DNA of 64,000 bases from Corynebacterium ammoniagenes DSM 20306 (GCF_001941425.1 NZ_CP009244.1:1736001-1800000), one strand, 5' to 3'. Counted from the first letter of the stretch, positions 41,970-51,707 are shown. Notes: generated from the letters alone by a model not told the origin. Numbers and translations are program-made.

Positions 41970-41991
41970 TAACAGTACGAAAGTACTGTTA
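41970..41991 (-). promoter_or_regulatory. 22-bp perfect inverted repeat upstream of mog
   Basis: TAACAGTAC and GTACTGTTA form 9-bp arms around GAAA, about 50 bp before the mog start. An extra copy of TAACAGT precedes it (41963-41969). As DNA it resembles an operator of a dimeric repressor; as RNA it would be a GNRA-capped hairpin in the leader. Confidence 0.55.
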
Positions 41992-42055
41992 TTGCACTGC
42001 GCAAACGCTAGCTGCATGAACACTTTCCGCAGGTGAATTAGGCAATATTAGTGTT

Positions 42056-42067
42056 GTTTAATTAAAC
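42056..42067 (+). promoter_or_regulatory. 12-bp palindrome in the narK promoter region
   Basis: A perfect GTTTAATTAAAC palindrome is followed by a related GTTTTATCGTTTTAAAC stretch at 42070-42086, about 80-110 bp before narK. The spacing suits a repressor or activator site controlling narKGHJI, for example the regulator encoded downstream of narI. Confidence 0.4.
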
Positions 42068-42163
42068 GGGTTTTATCGTTTTAAACCAATAAATATTGAG
42101 CATAGCAAGCTAATCTAGTCCTTAGGTACCCACAAGTTCACCTTTCTTTTCAAGTGAGGATGC

Positions 42164-43522
42164 ATGTCTACACTCAATCCCCCCGGTACTCAGTTCGATA
42201 GCTCCGGAAGAGTTCTTCAAGGTTGGGATCCAGAAGATCCAGCCAAGTGGGACAAATCCATTGCCTGGCGCACGCTGGTTATTACGACCGCCACCATGGC
42301 CGTCGGATTTAGTGCGTGGTACCTGGTTTCCGCTATTGCACCCTTGTTGAATCAAATTGGTTTTGATTTAACTGATGGCCAGCTTTATGCACTAACTGCA
42401 ATCTCTGGCCTTTCCGCTGGTTTGTTCCGCATGGTCTTTATGTTTCTGCCACCCATCGTCGGAACGCGAAAACTAGTTGCTGTTTCAGCTCTTCTATTCC
42501 TCTTGCCGATGCTCGGATGGTTTTCCGTAGTACAGCGGCCAGATAACACCCCATTTTGGGAATTGCTTGCGATTTCCTTCGCCTCGGGCTTCGGGGGCGG
42601 CGTATTCGCCGGTTTCATGCCGTCCACCGGCTACTTCTTCCCCAAGCGCCTGCAGGGCACCGCATTGGGATTGCAGGCTGGTATTGGCAACTTCGGTATT
42701 TCCTTCATTCAGCTCGTTGCACCATGGCTGATGGGCTTTACCCTGTTTGGCGTTGGTTTTATCGCCCCGCAGCGTCTGCCAGATGGTTCCAATGTCTTCG
42801 TCCACAACCCGGCCATCTTCATGGTTCCGTGGGCAGTCATTTGTGCTGTCCTCGCGTGGATTTATCTCAAAGATGTTCCAGTTAAGGCCAACTTCCGCCA
42901 ACAGATGTCTATCTTCGGCAACCCCAATACCTGGGTGATGACGTTGGTATATCTGATGACCTTTGGCGCGTTTGCTGGATTCGCCGCGCAATTTGCGCTC
43001 ATCATCAACCAAATTTATGGCGCAGGGTCATCGTTCGCAGAGACGATGAGCATCGATAGCCTGCCGCGTGGTGCTGCGTATGCCTTCCTAGGCCCACTCA
43101 TCGGTGCTGCTGTCCGCGCAGCGTGGGGCCCTCTATGTGACAAATTTGGCGGCGCCATCTGGACGTTTATCGGTGGTCTCGGTATGACCATCTTTACTGC
43201 GGTTGCGGCGTTGTTCCTCAACCCCACCGACCCACAGCAATTCTGGTGGTTCCTCGGCGCAATGCTGATGATGTTCTTCTTCACAGGTTTGGGCAATGCC
43301 GGCACCTTCAAGCAAATGCCCATGATTTTCCCGAAGCATCAAGCAGGCGGCGTCATCGGCTGGACCTCTGCTATCGCGGCCTTTGGCCCCTTCATCGTCG
43401 GTATTTTGCTCTCGCTGATGCCCATCCAGGCATTCTTCTGGGGTTGCGTGGTCTTCTTCGCCATCTGCACCGTGCTGACCTGGATCTTCTACGCCCGACC
43501 GAAAGCACCGTACCCCGGATAA
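42164..43522 (+). CDS. narK: Nitrate/nitrite transporter NarK
   Basis: A 452-residue MFS protein with about 12 transmembrane helices that imports nitrate and/or exports nitrite during nitrate respiration. The family nitrate signatures are visible as GIGNFGISFIQLVAPWLMG near residue 180 and TGLGNAGTFKQMPMIF near residue 375. A good GAGG Shine-Dalgarno precedes the ATG. First gene of narKGHJI; a 47-bp gap leads to narG. Confidence 0.95.
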   Translation: MSTLNPPGTQFDSSGRVLQGWDPEDPAKWDKSIAWRTLVITTATMAVGFSAWYLVSAIAPLLNQIGFDLTDGQLYALTAISGLSAGLFRMVFMFLPPIVGTRKLVAVSALLFLLPMLGWFSVVQRPDNTPFWELLAISFASGFGGGVFAGFMPSTGYFFPKRLQGTALGLQAGIGNFGISFIQLVAPWLMGFTLFGVGFIAPQRLPDGSNVFVHNPAIFMVPWAVICAVLAWIYLKDVPVKANFRQQMSIFGNPNTWVMTLVYLMTFGAFAGFAAQFALIINQIYGAGSSFAETMSIDSLPRGAAYAFLGPLIGAAVRAAWGPLCDKFGGAIWTFIGGLGMTIFTAVAALFLNPTDPQQFWWFLGAMLMMFFFTGLGNAGTFKQMPMIFPKHQAGGVIGWTSAIAAFGPFIVGILLSLMPIQAFFWGCVVFFAICTVLTWIFYARPKAPYPG

Positions 43523-43569
43523 GCACGTCGCTTCGCTTTCCACTCCCCTTCGAACAAAGGATATTTTCC

Positions 43570-46500
43570 ATGACCAAGGCAACCACAGGAACTTCCCGCA
43601 GGTCCAAGAATTCGCTCTTTGAGATGGGCTCTCATCTGCGTAAAGGCACCTCAGGCTCCGATGGCCAGCAGCTCTTCTTGCAGGGCGGACGCCAGGCGGA
43701 TGTCTTCTACCGCAACCGCTGGGCTTTCGACAAGATGGTTCGTTCGACCCACGGCGTCAACTGCACTGGCTCCTGCTCATGGAAGGTCTACGTTAAAGAC
43801 GGCGTCATCACCTGGGAATCCCAGGCCGTCGACTATCCCACCAACGGCAATGATATGCCCGAATATGAGCCACGCGGCTGCCCCCGCGGTGCTTCATTTT
43901 CCTGGTACACCTATTCCCCCACTCGCATCCGCTACCCCTATGCCCGCGGCGTACTAGTTGATATGTACCGCGAGGCCAAAGAACGCCTCGGCGACCCAGT
44001 CTTGGCGTGGCGCGAGATCCAGCAAGATCCAGAAAAGCGCCAGGCGTATATCAGCCAGCGCGGCAAGGGTGGTCTCATTCGTATCAATTACGAAGAGGCC
44101 ATTGAAATGGCGTCTGCCGCGCACGTGTACACCATTCGTGAATACGGCCCGGACCGCATTAACGGCTTCACCGTTATTCCCGCAATGTCGCAAGTCTCGT
44201 ACGGCGCAGGCACCCGCTTTTTGGAAATGATTGGCGGCGTCGCCCTCTCCTTCTACGACTGGTACGCCGATCTCCCACCAGCATCTCCACAGACATTTGG
44301 TGATCAAACCGACGTCCCCGAATCCGGCGACTGGTACAACTCCTCGTATCTGATGATGTGGGGATCAAATATTCCCGTCACTCGTACTCCCGATGCGCAC
44401 TTTATGGTCGAAGCACGCTACCGCGGCACCAAGGTCGTCGTTGTTTCCCCAGACTTCGCCGACAACACCGTGCATGCCGATGAATGGGCACGCATCAACC
44501 CCGGCACGGACGCAGCGCTTGCCTTTGCCATGGGCCACGTCATCTTGAAGACGTTCCACGTCGACCGCCAGGAACCCTACTTCCTGAACTACATGCGTAA
44601 ATTCACCGACGCTGCCTTCCTCGTGGCATTGGAGGAAAATACCGACGTCGTACACAACGGGAACGGGCAAGGTGCTTCCTACACACCTGGAAAATTCCTC
44701 ACCTGCAGCCAATTAGAAGGCGATGAATACGCGGAATTGCGTCAGTCAGCTAATTCCACCCACCGCACGTTGATGATGGAAACCGACGGCAAGATTGTTG
44801 ACCCAGGCGGCACCGTTGCTGACCGCTGGGATGAATCTACCTCCCGCTGGAATCTTTCCCTAGACGGTGTCGATCCCGTCATGTCCATCGCGGAGACCGA
44901 TAGCTTCGGGACTGCTGAGGTTCTGTTCCCGCGCTTTGACCTGGATGCCAACCCGGAAGAGGTCGGCTCGGGTCGTCCCGTCGGCGCCGGCGTCGTACAC
45001 CGCGGTGTCCCTTACCGTGAGATCAACGGCGTCAAGTACACCACCGTGTATGACATCATGCTCGCGCACTATGGCGTCAATCGCCCAGAGCTCAACCTTC
45101 CTGGCAGCTGGCCAGAAGACTTCCACGATGCCACTGAAGTGGGCACCCCGGCGTGGCAGGAAACCCTCACGGGTGTCCCAGCCAACGCCGCCATTCGTAT
45201 CGGCAGCGAATTTGCGCAAAACGCCGCAGATTCCGAAGGCCGCTCACAAATCATCATGGGCGCGGGCGTGAACCACTACTTCCACGCGGATACTATCTAC
45301 CGCACTTTCCTGGCGCTGACTTCGATGTGTGGCACCCAGGGCGTCAACGGCGGCGGCTGGGCTCACTACGTCGGCCAAGAAAAGCTGCGTCCGATGAATG
45401 GCTGGCAGCAGTGGGCGATGGCCACAGACTGGCAGCGCCCGCCACGTCACATGGTGACCACCGCTTTTTACTACTTCGGCACCGAGCAGTGGCGCTATGA
45501 CAATACCGTGGCTTCTCACTTGGGCTCCCCACTGCAGCAGCGCGGATCCATTGGCTCCAAGATGGTCTCCGACACCATGGCTGAGTCCATGCGTCGTGGC
45601 TGGATGCCGGCGTATCCACAGTTCAACCGCAACTCGCTATTGCTTGCCGATGAAGCCGATGCCGCCGGAATGGACGTCAAAGACTACATTCCGCAGCAAT
45701 TAGAGTCCGGTGAATTGGGCTTTGCCTACGACGACCCCTCGGCGGAAGAAAACTGGCCACGCATTCTGCTGAACTGGCGCACCAACCTCATGGGATCGTC
45801 CGCTAAGGGCACCGAATTCTTCTTGCGTCACTTGCTCGGCGTGGACTCGGATGCCACAGCAGAGGAATTGCCGGAAGAACAGCGCCCGAAGTCCATCAAA
45901 TGGCGCGAGGGCGCTCCAGAAGGAAAGCTCGACTTGATGCTGACCACGGACTTCCGCAATACGTCGACGACCTTGGTCTCCGACATCGTCTTGCCGGCAG
46001 CCACCTGGTACGAAAAGCACGACATGTCATCGACAGACATGCACCCGTACCTGCACTCATTCAACGCTGCTATCAACCCGCCGTGGGAAGCACGCACTGA
46101 CTATGAAGTCTTCCGTGACCTCTCCGCCGCGCTCTCCGCGATGTCCGTGCGCTGGCTGGGCACCCAGCGTGATGTGATTACCCAGCCAAGCCACCACGAC
46201 AGCCCCGATGAACTAGGCATGCCCAACGGCATCGTTCCTGATGTCGAAGAGATGGGCTACATCCCTGGTGTCACCATGCCGAAGCTTGCCGTGGTCGAAC
46301 GTGACTACACCAAGATTTATGAAAAGTGGTCGCACTTAGGCCCGCTTACGGCCAAGGCAGGCACGGCGGTGCACGGTACTAAATTCGATGTCAGCAAGCA
46401 GGTCCAGGAGTTGGAGCTGATTTGTGGCACCAAGGAAACCTCCATGGGTGAGCTCGTTGACTTGAGCACGGACACCAAGGTCATCGATGCCATCTTGCAC

Positions 46501-47343
46501 CTATCGGGAGTCTCCAATGGTGAAGTCTCTGCCAATGGCTTTGAATACCTGTCTTCGCGCACGGGCAAGGACTTAAGCCCTCTGGCCGCGTCCGATAAGG
46601 AAGTGCGTATCTCGTGGGACACCATCAAGGAACGCCCCACGCAGGTCATCACATCGCCTGAGTGGTCTGCTGACAAGCGCAATAACCGCCGGTACACGGC
46701 CTTTTCCATCAACGTCGAATTCGATAAGCCGTGGCATACCCTCACCGGTCGCATGCACTACTACATCGATCACGACTGGTTTATGGACTACGGCGAATCC
46801 CTACCCATCTTCCGCCCACCGCTGGACCATTTGCACTTGCACGGGGAATTTAACCCAGGTGAGACCTTAAATAACAACGGCGAAGTAGAAATTTCGCTGC
46901 GTTATCTCACCACCCACAACAAGTGGTCAATTCACTCGCAATACTTCGACAACTTGCACGTGCTGTCGATTTCACGTGGTGGCCAGGTGGTGTGGATGTC
47001 GAATAAGGACGCCGACAAGATTGGCGTTGCCGATAACGAGTGGGTGGAGGTTTATAACCGCAACGGCGTGGTCAGTGCACGTGCCATTGTCTCCCACCGC
47101 ATCCCTGAGGGAACGATGATCATGAACCACGCCCAGGAACGCACGGTGGGTACTCCGCTTAATGAGCACACGGGTCGCCGCGGCGGAACGCACAACTCGC
47201 TGACCCGCATTCTCATCAAACCTGTTCACATTGCTGGCGGCTATGGCCAGCTGACCTATCACTTCAATTACATCGGTCCAACCGGAAATAACCGCGATGA
47301 AGTCACTCGAGTTCGTCGCCGCTCCCAGGAGGTGCAGTACTAA
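43570..47343 (+). CDS. narG: Respiratory nitrate reductase alpha subunit NarG
   Basis: The molybdenum catalytic subunit, reducing nitrate to nitrite on the cytosolic side of the membrane. The frame is open from 43246 inside narK, but the true start is the ATG at 43570 with GAACAAAGGA upstream, giving 1257 residues. The N-terminal Fe-S ligand region is HGVNCTGSCSWKVYVKDGVITWE near residue 60, with GCPRGASFSWYTYSP after it. NSSYLMMWGSNIPVTRTPDAHF lies in the Mo-bisMGD domain. Its stop overlaps narH (TAATG). Confidence 0.98.
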   Translation: MTKATTGTSRRSKNSLFEMGSHLRKGTSGSDGQQLFLQGGRQADVFYRNRWAFDKMVRSTHGVNCTGSCSWKVYVKDGVITWESQAVDYPTNGNDMPEYEPRGCPRGASFSWYTYSPTRIRYPYARGVLVDMYREAKERLGDPVLAWREIQQDPEKRQAYISQRGKGGLIRINYEEAIEMASAAHVYTIREYGPDRINGFTVIPAMSQVSYGAGTRFLEMIGGVALSFYDWYADLPPASPQTFGDQTDVPESGDWYNSSYLMMWGSNIPVTRTPDAHFMVEARYRGTKVVVVSPDFADNTVHADEWARINPGTDAALAFAMGHVILKTFHVDRQEPYFLNYMRKFTDAAFLVALEENTDVVHNGNGQGASYTPGKFLTCSQLEGDEYAELRQSANSTHRTLMMETDGKIVDPGGTVADRWDESTSRWNLSLDGVDPVMSIAETDSFGTAEVLFPRFDLDANPEEVGSGRPVGAGVVHRGVPYREINGVKYTTVYDIMLAHYGVNRPELNLPGSWPEDFHDATEVGTPAWQETLTGVPANAAIRIGSEFAQNAADSEGRSQIIMGAGVNHYFHADTIYRTFLALTSMCGTQGVNGGGWAHYVGQEKLRPMNGWQQWAMATDWQRPPRHMVTTAFYYFGTEQWRYDNTVASHLGSPLQQRGSIGSKMVSDTMAESMRRGWMPAYPQFNRNSLLLADEADAAGMDVKDYIPQQLESGELGFAYDDPSAEENWPRILLNWRTNLMGSSAKGTEFFLRHLLGVDSDATAEELPEEQRPKSIKWREGAPEGKLDLMLTTDFRNTSTTLVSDIVLPAATWYEKHDMSSTDMHPYLHSFNAAINPPWEARTDYEVFRDLSAALSAMSVRWLGTQRDVITQPSHHDSPDELGMPNGIVPDVEEMGYIPGVTMPKLAVVERDYTKIYEKWSHLGPLTAKAGTAVHGTKFDVSKQVQELELICGTKETSMGELVDLSTDTKVIDAILHLSGVSNGEVSANGFEYLSSRTGKDLSPLAASDKEVRISWDTIKERPTQVITSPEWSADKRNNRRYTAFSINVEFDKPWHTLTGRMHYYIDHDWFMDYGESLPIFRPPLDHLHLHGEFNPGETLNNNGEVEISLRYLTTHNKWSIHSQYFDNLHVLSISRGGQVVWMSNKDADKIGVADNEWVEVYNRNGVVSARAIVSHRIPEGTMIMNHAQERTVGTPLNEHTGRRGGTHNSLTRILIKPVHIAGGYGQLTYHFNYIGPTGNNRDEVTRVRRRSQEVQY

Positions 47344-48962
47344 TGAAGGTAATGGCCCAAATTGCCATGATCATGAATCTGGACAAGTGCATTGGTTGCC
47401 ACACTTGTTCTGTCACTTGTAAGCAGGCATGGACAAACCGCGAAGGCACCGAGTACATCTGGTTCAACAACGTGGAAACCCGTCCCGGCGTCGGCTATCC
47501 GCGCACTTGGGAAGACCAGGAAAAATGGCAGGGTGGCTGGAGTTTGACCGGCAGCGGCAAGCTTAAGCCCAAAGCTGGCGGCCGCTTGAAAAAGCTCATG
47601 ACGCTTTTTCACAACCCGAACCTGCCCACCATCCATGATTATTACGAGCCGTGGACTTATCAGTATGAAGATTTGATGGGTGCCAAAGCTGGGCAAAAGA
47701 CGCAGCCCACGGCAAAGCCGGTCTCACAGATCGATGGCCGCGAAATCAACAAGATTGAATGGTCATCGAACTGGGATGACAACCTCGGCGGCTCCACCGC
47801 CACGATGGATAGCGACCCGGTGCTCAATAAGATGAATATCGCGGTGCAAAAGCAGATTGAAGATTCCTTCATGTTCTACCTGCCGCGCATTTGTGAGCAC
47901 TGCATCAACCCAACGTGTGTCTCATCATGTCCTTCAGGTGCAATGTACAAGCGCGCCGAGGATGGCATCGTCTTGGTAGACCAAGATCAGTGCCGTGGCT
48001 GGCGCATGTGTGTATCCGGCTGTCCTTATAAGAAGGTCTACTTCAACCACAAGACCGGCAAGGCTGAAAAATGTACGCTGTGCTACCCACGCCTCGAGGT
48101 TGGCCAGCCCACCGTTTGTTCGGAAACCTGCGTGGGCCGTCTGCGCTACTTGGGCGTTATCTTCTACGACGCCGACCGCGTTTCGGAAGCTGCATCCACT
48201 CCAAATGAGCAAGACCTATTCGAAGCACAGAAGTCCATCTTGCTGGACCCTAATGATCCCGAGGTCATCGAAGGTGCAAAGCGCGAAGGCATCCCACACT
48301 CCTGGATTGATGCAGCGCAGCAGTCTCCTATCTGGGACTTGATTTTCAAGTATGAAATCGCGCTGCCACTTCACCCGGAATACCGCACCCTGCCAATGGT
48401 TTGGTACGTCCCACCACTGTCTCCAGTTGTTGATGAAATCAGCAACGCGGGCTTTGACGGTGAAGACCACAAGATTCTCTTTTCCACGCTGGCGAATATG
48501 CGCATTCCACTGGAATACCTCGCTGGGCTCTTCACCGCTGGCGATACCGTCCCGGTGGAAAAGTCCCTGCGCCGCCTAGTGGCCATGCGTTCGTATATGC
48601 GCGATATCAACTTGGGCAATGAGCCCCAGGAAGAAATCGCAGAAGCAGTTGGCATGACCGGCAAGCAGATCCAAGAGATGTACCGCCTGCTGGCCATTGC
48701 GAAATATGACGATCGCTACGTCATTCCCACCGCATCACCAGAGACCCCACGCGGAATTTCGGACCTCGACCCCTTCGGGGATACCGACCCCACCCGCGCC
48801 ATGGATCAAGCTTTCGCAGACCTTGGCATGGGTGCACCGGAGGCTTGTTCAAGTCACGGCGGCGGAGAATCCGGCAAGGTTTCCTTGCTGTCGTGGACTG
48901 GTGACCGCCCCGATAGCATGTTCCCGCCCCGGCGCGAAGATAGCTCGGATGAAGGCAGGTAG
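47343..48962 (+). CDS. narH: Respiratory nitrate reductase beta subunit NarH
   Basis: The iron-sulfur electron-transfer subunit of nitrate reductase, 539 residues. Four cysteine groups are seen: CIGCHTCSVTCKQAW near residue 17, CEHCINPTCVSSCPSGA near residue 180, CRGWRMCVSGCPYKKVY near residue 215, and CTLCYPR with CSETCVGRLRYLG near residues 245-265. In the third group the second position is Trp, the sign of a [3Fe-4S] cluster. The ATG overlaps the narG stop by one base. Confidence 0.98.
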   Translation: MKVMAQIAMIMNLDKCIGCHTCSVTCKQAWTNREGTEYIWFNNVETRPGVGYPRTWEDQEKWQGGWSLTGSGKLKPKAGGRLKKLMTLFHNPNLPTIHDYYEPWTYQYEDLMGAKAGQKTQPTAKPVSQIDGREINKIEWSSNWDDNLGGSTATMDSDPVLNKMNIAVQKQIEDSFMFYLPRICEHCINPTCVSSCPSGAMYKRAEDGIVLVDQDQCRGWRMCVSGCPYKKVYFNHKTGKAEKCTLCYPRLEVGQPTVCSETCVGRLRYLGVIFYDADRVSEAASTPNEQDLFEAQKSILLDPNDPEVIEGAKREGIPHSWIDAAQQSPIWDLIFKYEIALPLHPEYRTLPMVWYVPPLSPVVDEISNAGFDGEDHKILFSTLANMRIPLEYLAGLFTAGDTVPVEKSLRRLVAMRSYMRDINLGNEPQEEIAEAVGMTGKQIQEMYRLLAIAKYDDRYVIPTASPETPRGISDLDPFGDTDPTRAMDQAFADLGMGAPEACSSHGGGESGKVSLLSWTGDRPDSMFPPRREDSSDEGR

Positions 48963-48967
48963 GCGCC

Positions 48968-49861
48968 ATGGGTATTTTCGATAAGCTGAAATCACTGCCG
49001 AAACCTGGCAAATTCTCACCTTCGTCCGCACCGCACAGTCACTCTCTTCCGCTCGACCATGACACCTTGGCGGGATACGGTACTCCGGCTGGCATGGGTG
49101 CTTCAGGAGGTGCCAAGGATGTCGAACGAACCAGCCGGGCCACCTTAAGTGCCCGCGTCGGCGCGAAAGATCCGCGTCGCACGCACACTGGTCGTATCCC
49201 CATGGAGTTGATTTCTCCCGTACCCGTCACGGAGTATCAACGCCGCACCACCGCTATGGCGACGTCGTTGTTGCTGCAATATCCGGATGAGGGATTCCAC
49301 GACACGGTGGCTGCTGTGCATGAGCAGATCGAGGATTTGCCCGAGGAGATCGCCCTAGATTTCCGCGAGTTCTTTCAGTGGGCAGAAGCCGCCAGTGTCC
49401 GAGATGTCGAAGAGCATTACGTAGAAACCTTTGACCAGCGCCGGCGCTGCTCGCTTTTTCTGTCCTACTACGCAGTCGGAGATACACGTCAACGTGGCAT
49501 GGCTATCTTGGCTTTCGGCCAGCAGCTGCGCGCTCTGGGCTTTGACTTCAACGAAAACCAGGAGCTGCCAGATCACCTCTGCGTGGTCTTGGAAGCACTG
49601 GGGCTATCTGAGGGTTCAGCGCACGAGCAAGCCGTGGAATTCGTCGCCAGCTATCGCGACGGCTTAGAAGTTCTGCGCACCGCACTTGAGCACACGGGAT
49701 CGCCCTATGTCTCGTTAATCATTGCGCTGTGCAGGTCCTTGCCGCAGGTCGATGCCGATACCACTCAGAAATACATGGACCTTATCCGTACCGGTCCACC
49801 TGCTGAAGTTGTGGGCATTGCTGATCTGCCTTTCCCTACTGTCCAACCCGACGACCTTTAA
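48968..49861 (+). CDS. narJ: Nitrate reductase assembly chaperone NarJ with long N-terminal extension
   Basis: NarJ holds NarGH until the molybdenum cofactor is inserted; it is not part of the final enzyme. The canonical domain (TTAMATSLLLQYPDEGF, ALDFREFFQWAE, EEHYVETFDQRRRCSLFLSYYAVGDTRQRG) begins near residue 90. The 75 or so residues before it are rich in Pro, Ser, Gly and His and are not part of known NarJ proteins. A good AGGTAGG Shine-Dalgarno supports the ATG at 48968; an ATG at 49202 would give a normal 219-residue protein. Five bases after narH. Confidence 0.93.
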   Translation: MGIFDKLKSLPKPGKFSPSSAPHSHSLPLDHDTLAGYGTPAGMGASGGAKDVERTSRATLSARVGAKDPRRTHTGRIPMELISPVPVTEYQRRTTAMATSLLLQYPDEGFHDTVAAVHEQIEDLPEEIALDFREFFQWAEAASVRDVEEHYVETFDQRRRCSLFLSYYAVGDTRQRGMAILAFGQQLRALGFDFNENQELPDHLCVVLEALGLSEGSAHEQAVEFVASYRDGLEVLRTALEHTGSPYVSLIIALCRSLPQVDADTTQKYMDLIRTGPPAEVVGIADLPFPTVQPDDL

Positions 49862-49904
49862 GTTCTGTCCTCGTATTCATTTCCTCTAGTGAAGGACTTT
49901 CACC

Positions 49905-50720
49905 ATGGAATACTTTGAAAATTTCCTCTGGGGCGCATTCCCGTGGCTGGCGATAGTGGCTTTCTTCGTCGGTATCTTCTGGCGTTGGCGCTTTGACCAG
50001 TTCGGATGGACCACGCACTCGTCGCAGATTTATGAATCGAAGCTGCTGCGTTTGTCCTCCCCGCTGTTTCACTGGGGTATGGTCTTTGTCATCATCGGCC
50101 ACTTGATGGGCCTGGCCATTCCCAAGTCGTGGACCAGTGCGGTGGGTATCTCCGACGCCGGCTACCACCTCATCGCTACCTACCCGGGTGCGATGGCCGC
50201 CATCGCGACGGTGCTCGGCCTTATTGGTCTAATCTATCGCCGCGTTGTCAACCGCTCGGTGTTTCTGGCGACCTCACGCTCCGATAAAGTCATGTACATT
50301 TTCCTGGGGGCAGCCATCCTATCTGGCACCATTGCCACCATGGCCTTGCAGCTTTTCGATGTCTTGGGCACCCATGGCTACGACTATCGCGAATCCATTT
50401 CGCCGTGGCTGCGCAACCTGTTGATTTTCAACATCCAGCCGGAGTTGATGACCGATGTGCCGTGGCCATTTAAGGTGCACGTGCTCGCAGGATTCACGCT
50501 GATTGCGGTGTGGCCGTTTACCCGCCTGGTCCACGCATTCTCGGCACCGGTTGGCTATGTCACCCGTCCGTACGTGGTCTATCGCTCCCGCGATTCCCGC
50601 ACCACCGATATGCGGTCCCACGTTGCATGGGAACCAGTGCGTTCTCCGCATTCACAGCTTGACCGCGACAAAGATCGTAAAAAGCGCGCCGACCACGTGC
50701 GCCCGCCACGTTCTGGTTAA
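49905..50720 (+). CDS. narI: Respiratory nitrate reductase gamma subunit NarI
   Basis: The diheme cytochrome b membrane subunit that takes electrons from quinol and passes them to NarH. 271 residues with five transmembrane helices. Heme-ligand histidines are in PLFHWGMVFVIIGHLMGL near residues 60-70 and in KVHVLAGFTLIAVWPFTRLVHAFSAPVGYV near residues 190-210. The C-terminal tail is charged. Last gene of narKGHJI, followed by a clear terminator. Confidence 0.97.
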   Translation: MEYFENFLWGAFPWLAIVAFFVGIFWRWRFDQFGWTTHSSQIYESKLLRLSSPLFHWGMVFVIIGHLMGLAIPKSWTSAVGISDAGYHLIATYPGAMAAIATVLGLIGLIYRRVVNRSVFLATSRSDKVMYIFLGAAILSGTIATMALQLFDVLGTHGYDYRESISPWLRNLLIFNIQPELMTDVPWPFKVHVLAGFTLIAVWPFTRLVHAFSAPVGYVTRPYVVYRSRDSRTTDMRSHVAWEPVRSPHSQLDRDKDRKKRADHVRPPRSG

Positions 50721-50743
50721 CGCTTGCTAGCTAGTCGCTGCCT

Positions 50744-50784
50744 ACCGGCCCGTGCTGTTACATCAGTGCGGGCCGGTTTTCTTT
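50744..50784 (+). terminator. Terminator of the narKGHJI operon
   Basis: A 14-bp stem with two G-U pairs (50744-50757 with 50764-50777) and a 6-nt loop is followed by TTTTCTTTT. It begins 24 bp after the narI stop. Confidence 0.9.
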
Positions 50785-50909
50785 TGCCTGCCAGTTAGTT
50801 AATTCAACTCACTTCTCTGTAGAATCTGTTCATTCACATCGAACCAGCTCATTGCCCGCCCTTTTCCCAGGCCAAGAGCACCTCGGTAGTTTAGCGATGA
50901 AGACTCCAC

Positions 50910-50915
50910 TATCAT
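50910..50915 (+). promoter_or_regulatory. Candidate -10 element of the arnR-like gene
   Basis: TATCAT at 50910-50915 has TAGTTT 17 bp upstream as a weak -35. It lies 31 bp before the ATG at 50946. Confidence 0.35.
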
Positions 50916-50945
50916 GGGGATACTTCAGGAAGGACGTTGATTCAG

Positions 50946-51707
50946 ATGACTAGCGGTACTGGTGATCGCGCCTCGCAGGTTCCCCGCTCTAGCTCTGAAC
51001 TTTTTACAGAGTCTTTAGGGCTTTCACCGAAGCAACGCAATGTTTTAGATGTGCTGCATGAATTCCCCCAAGGCGCCAAGATCTCCGAGCTGGCCGAGTC
51101 TTTGGACTCCCACGTCAACACCGTGCGCAGCCACCTGGATGAGCTGATCGCCAAAGACGCCGTCCAGGTCATGCCAGCACCAGCCCGCGGGCGCGGCCGA
51201 CCATCGTATGTCTTCCATGTACGTTCCCCCAAGACCGAGACGGTCGCAGAAGAATACGTCTCTCTGATTGGCGTCTTGACTAATATGCTGGTCGATCAAG
51301 ATTCTTTGGATGAAAAATCCTATGCCCGCGCGCTTGAAATCGGACGCCAATGGGCCCAAACCATGAACGATAAAGTTCCGGCAGAACAGGCAGCTGAAAA
51401 CGAAGACCCTTCGGCACTAGCACTGGAATCTCTGTTCTCTCGCCTACGCGATCTTGGCTTTGATCCTGCGCCGCCGGCAGGAGACATTGAGTCCGCGGAA
51501 GGAACGGATTTAGAACTCCACGCCTGTCCGCTTACCGTTCGCGGCAGCCGCCCCCACCCATTTATCTGTGCGGTACACGAGGGCTATTTGGACTACCAGG
51601 CAGAAGGACACGTTGAACCGCATCTGCGTCTCAACCTTCAGCCACTGTCACGTCCTGGGGTGTGTTCCATCAAGGTGCGCACGCACCCCGATGCACCCAC
51701 GAATTAA
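50946..51707 (+). CDS. arnR: ArnR-like winged-helix regulator with three C-terminal cysteines
   Basis: A 253-residue regulator. The N-terminal winged helix is LSPKQRNVLDVLHEFPQGAKISELAESLDSHVNTVRSHLDELIAKDAVQ. The C-terminal part has three cysteines (HACPLTV, FICAVHEG, GVCSIKV), the pattern of SufR-like Fe-S regulators. In C. glutamicum, ArnR is encoded just downstream of narI and represses narKGHJI through an Fe-S cluster sensitive to nitric oxide; position and layout suggest the same protein, but identity is inferred. The ATG at 50946 or the TTG at 50937 could start it. Confidence 0.75.
   Translation: MTSGTGDRASQVPRSSSELFTESLGLSPKQRNVLDVLHEFPQGAKISELAESLDSHVNTVRSHLDELIAKDAVQVMPAPARGRGRPSYVFHVRSPKTETVAEEYVSLIGVLTNMLVDQDSLDEKSYARALEIGRQWAQTMNDKVPAEQAAENEDPSALALESLFSRLRDLGFDPAPPAGDIESAEGTDLELHACPLTVRGSRPHPFICAVHEGYLDYQAEGHVEPHLRLNLQPLSRPGVCSIKVRTHPDAPTN

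Noticed and set aside
43246..43569. 108-codon extension of NarG into narK
   Set aside because: It is an out-of-frame part of narK; the ATG at 43570 has a proper ribosome-binding site.
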